Assembly: GCA_964405335.1 (NCBI GenBank)
Contig: CAYONP010000049.1
Location: 1-41,339, forward strand
DNA from: CAYONP01 sp964405335
Lineage (GTDB): Bacteria; Armatimonadota; UBA10988
Reading direction: 5' to 3'
DNA length: 41,339 nucleotides
This document shows positions 41,289 through 41,339 of this stretch, piece after piece. The notes under the pieces are model-generated. The model was not told the origin of the DNA. It did no database searches and saw only the letters and a list, made by a program, of their open reading frames with translations. The translations under genes were made by a program, and so were the position numbers. Each line of letters starts with the position of its first letter. The stretch's first letter is position 1.

Positions 41289-41339
41289 GCCCCCACCCCC
41301 AACCCCTCCCCCGCGCGGCGCGGGAGAGGGGAGTGTTGT
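41289..41339. repeat. Compound palindromic element, family A (cut by the window end)
   Basis: 45 bp (41289-41333) match 61-105 with a single difference, including the outer GCCCCCACCCC arm and the first hairpin. The second hairpin and right end would lie beyond the window. Confidence 0.75.

Larger units (their letters stand above)
41136..41339. other. 204-bp end region, no gene, repeats only
   Basis: No coding frame is supported. It contains family C copy 3 (41210-41232) and the start of a family A element (41289 to the window end). A poor promoter match for the 41135 gene is not reported. Confidence 0.6.

Overview
The window is about 41 kb of very GC-rich bacterial chromosome (third positions are overwhelmingly G or C) with tightly packed genes, frequent ATGA or GTGA start-stop overlaps and many GTG/TTG starts. 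It encodes a meso-diaminopimelate-type MurE, FtsA, MraZ, a one-chain GlyRS, secreted glycoside-hydrolase-like proteins and an FAD oxidoreductase with a golvesin-like tail. This mix suggests a diderm, environmental, polysaccharide-using lineage such as Armatimonadota, Hydrogenedentota or a PVC relative. No marker here fixes the phylum, so that is inference only.

Layout. (1) 274-10399, minus strand: a condensed division and cell wall (dcw) operon, mraZ-rsmH-ftsL-ftsI-murE-murF-ftsW-ftsQ-ftsA, lacking mraY, murD, murG, murC, ddl and an adjacent ftsZ. It has a TTGACA-N18-TAAGAT promoter and four 10-bp GGG-containing repeats that look like an MraZ operator. (2) 10400-11187: a regulatory island holding a 35-residue membrane miniprotein gene with a strong Shine-Dalgarno, palindromic repeats, and two back-to-back promoters whose -35 boxes form one palindrome. 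(3) 11188-15741: two convergent glycoside-hydrolase-like genes; the secreted one appears to have lost both catalytic glutamates. (4) 15796-17389: prs and a divergent TPR gene. (5) 17338-29558, minus strand: a co-directional run ftsH-TPR-folP-folK-pilC/gspF-dnaJ-like-panC-nadX-nadC-ndk-amidohydrolase-Rieske-GT87. It mixes protein quality control with folate, pantothenate, NAD and nucleotide metabolism, and the GT87 gene is broken by one in-frame TGA. (6) 29670-33919, plus strand: a glutamate/aspartate-type symporter, a C45-like Ntn-hydrolase relative and two unknown membrane proteins. (7) 33897-36618, minus strand: a small methyltransferase, a PD-(D/E)XK-like protein and glyS. (8) 36876-41135: a secreted FAD oxidoreductase, a cysteine-rich membrane protein and a secreted helical-repeat protein.

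Six promoters can be read directly and share TTGAC(A/C/G), a 17-18 bp spacer and a TATAAT-like -10; a seventh (11188 gene) is weaker and an eighth (ftsH) shows only a good -10. Gaps between transcription units carry at least four families of compound palindromes (two hairpins in opposite orientation). One family sits at both ends of the window and another occurs three times. No tRNA, rRNA, CRISPR array or transposase gene was recognised. The best candidates for something undescribed are the mraZ-side island with its miniprotein and shared promoter, the hairpin-pair repeats, and the altered-active-site enzymes.
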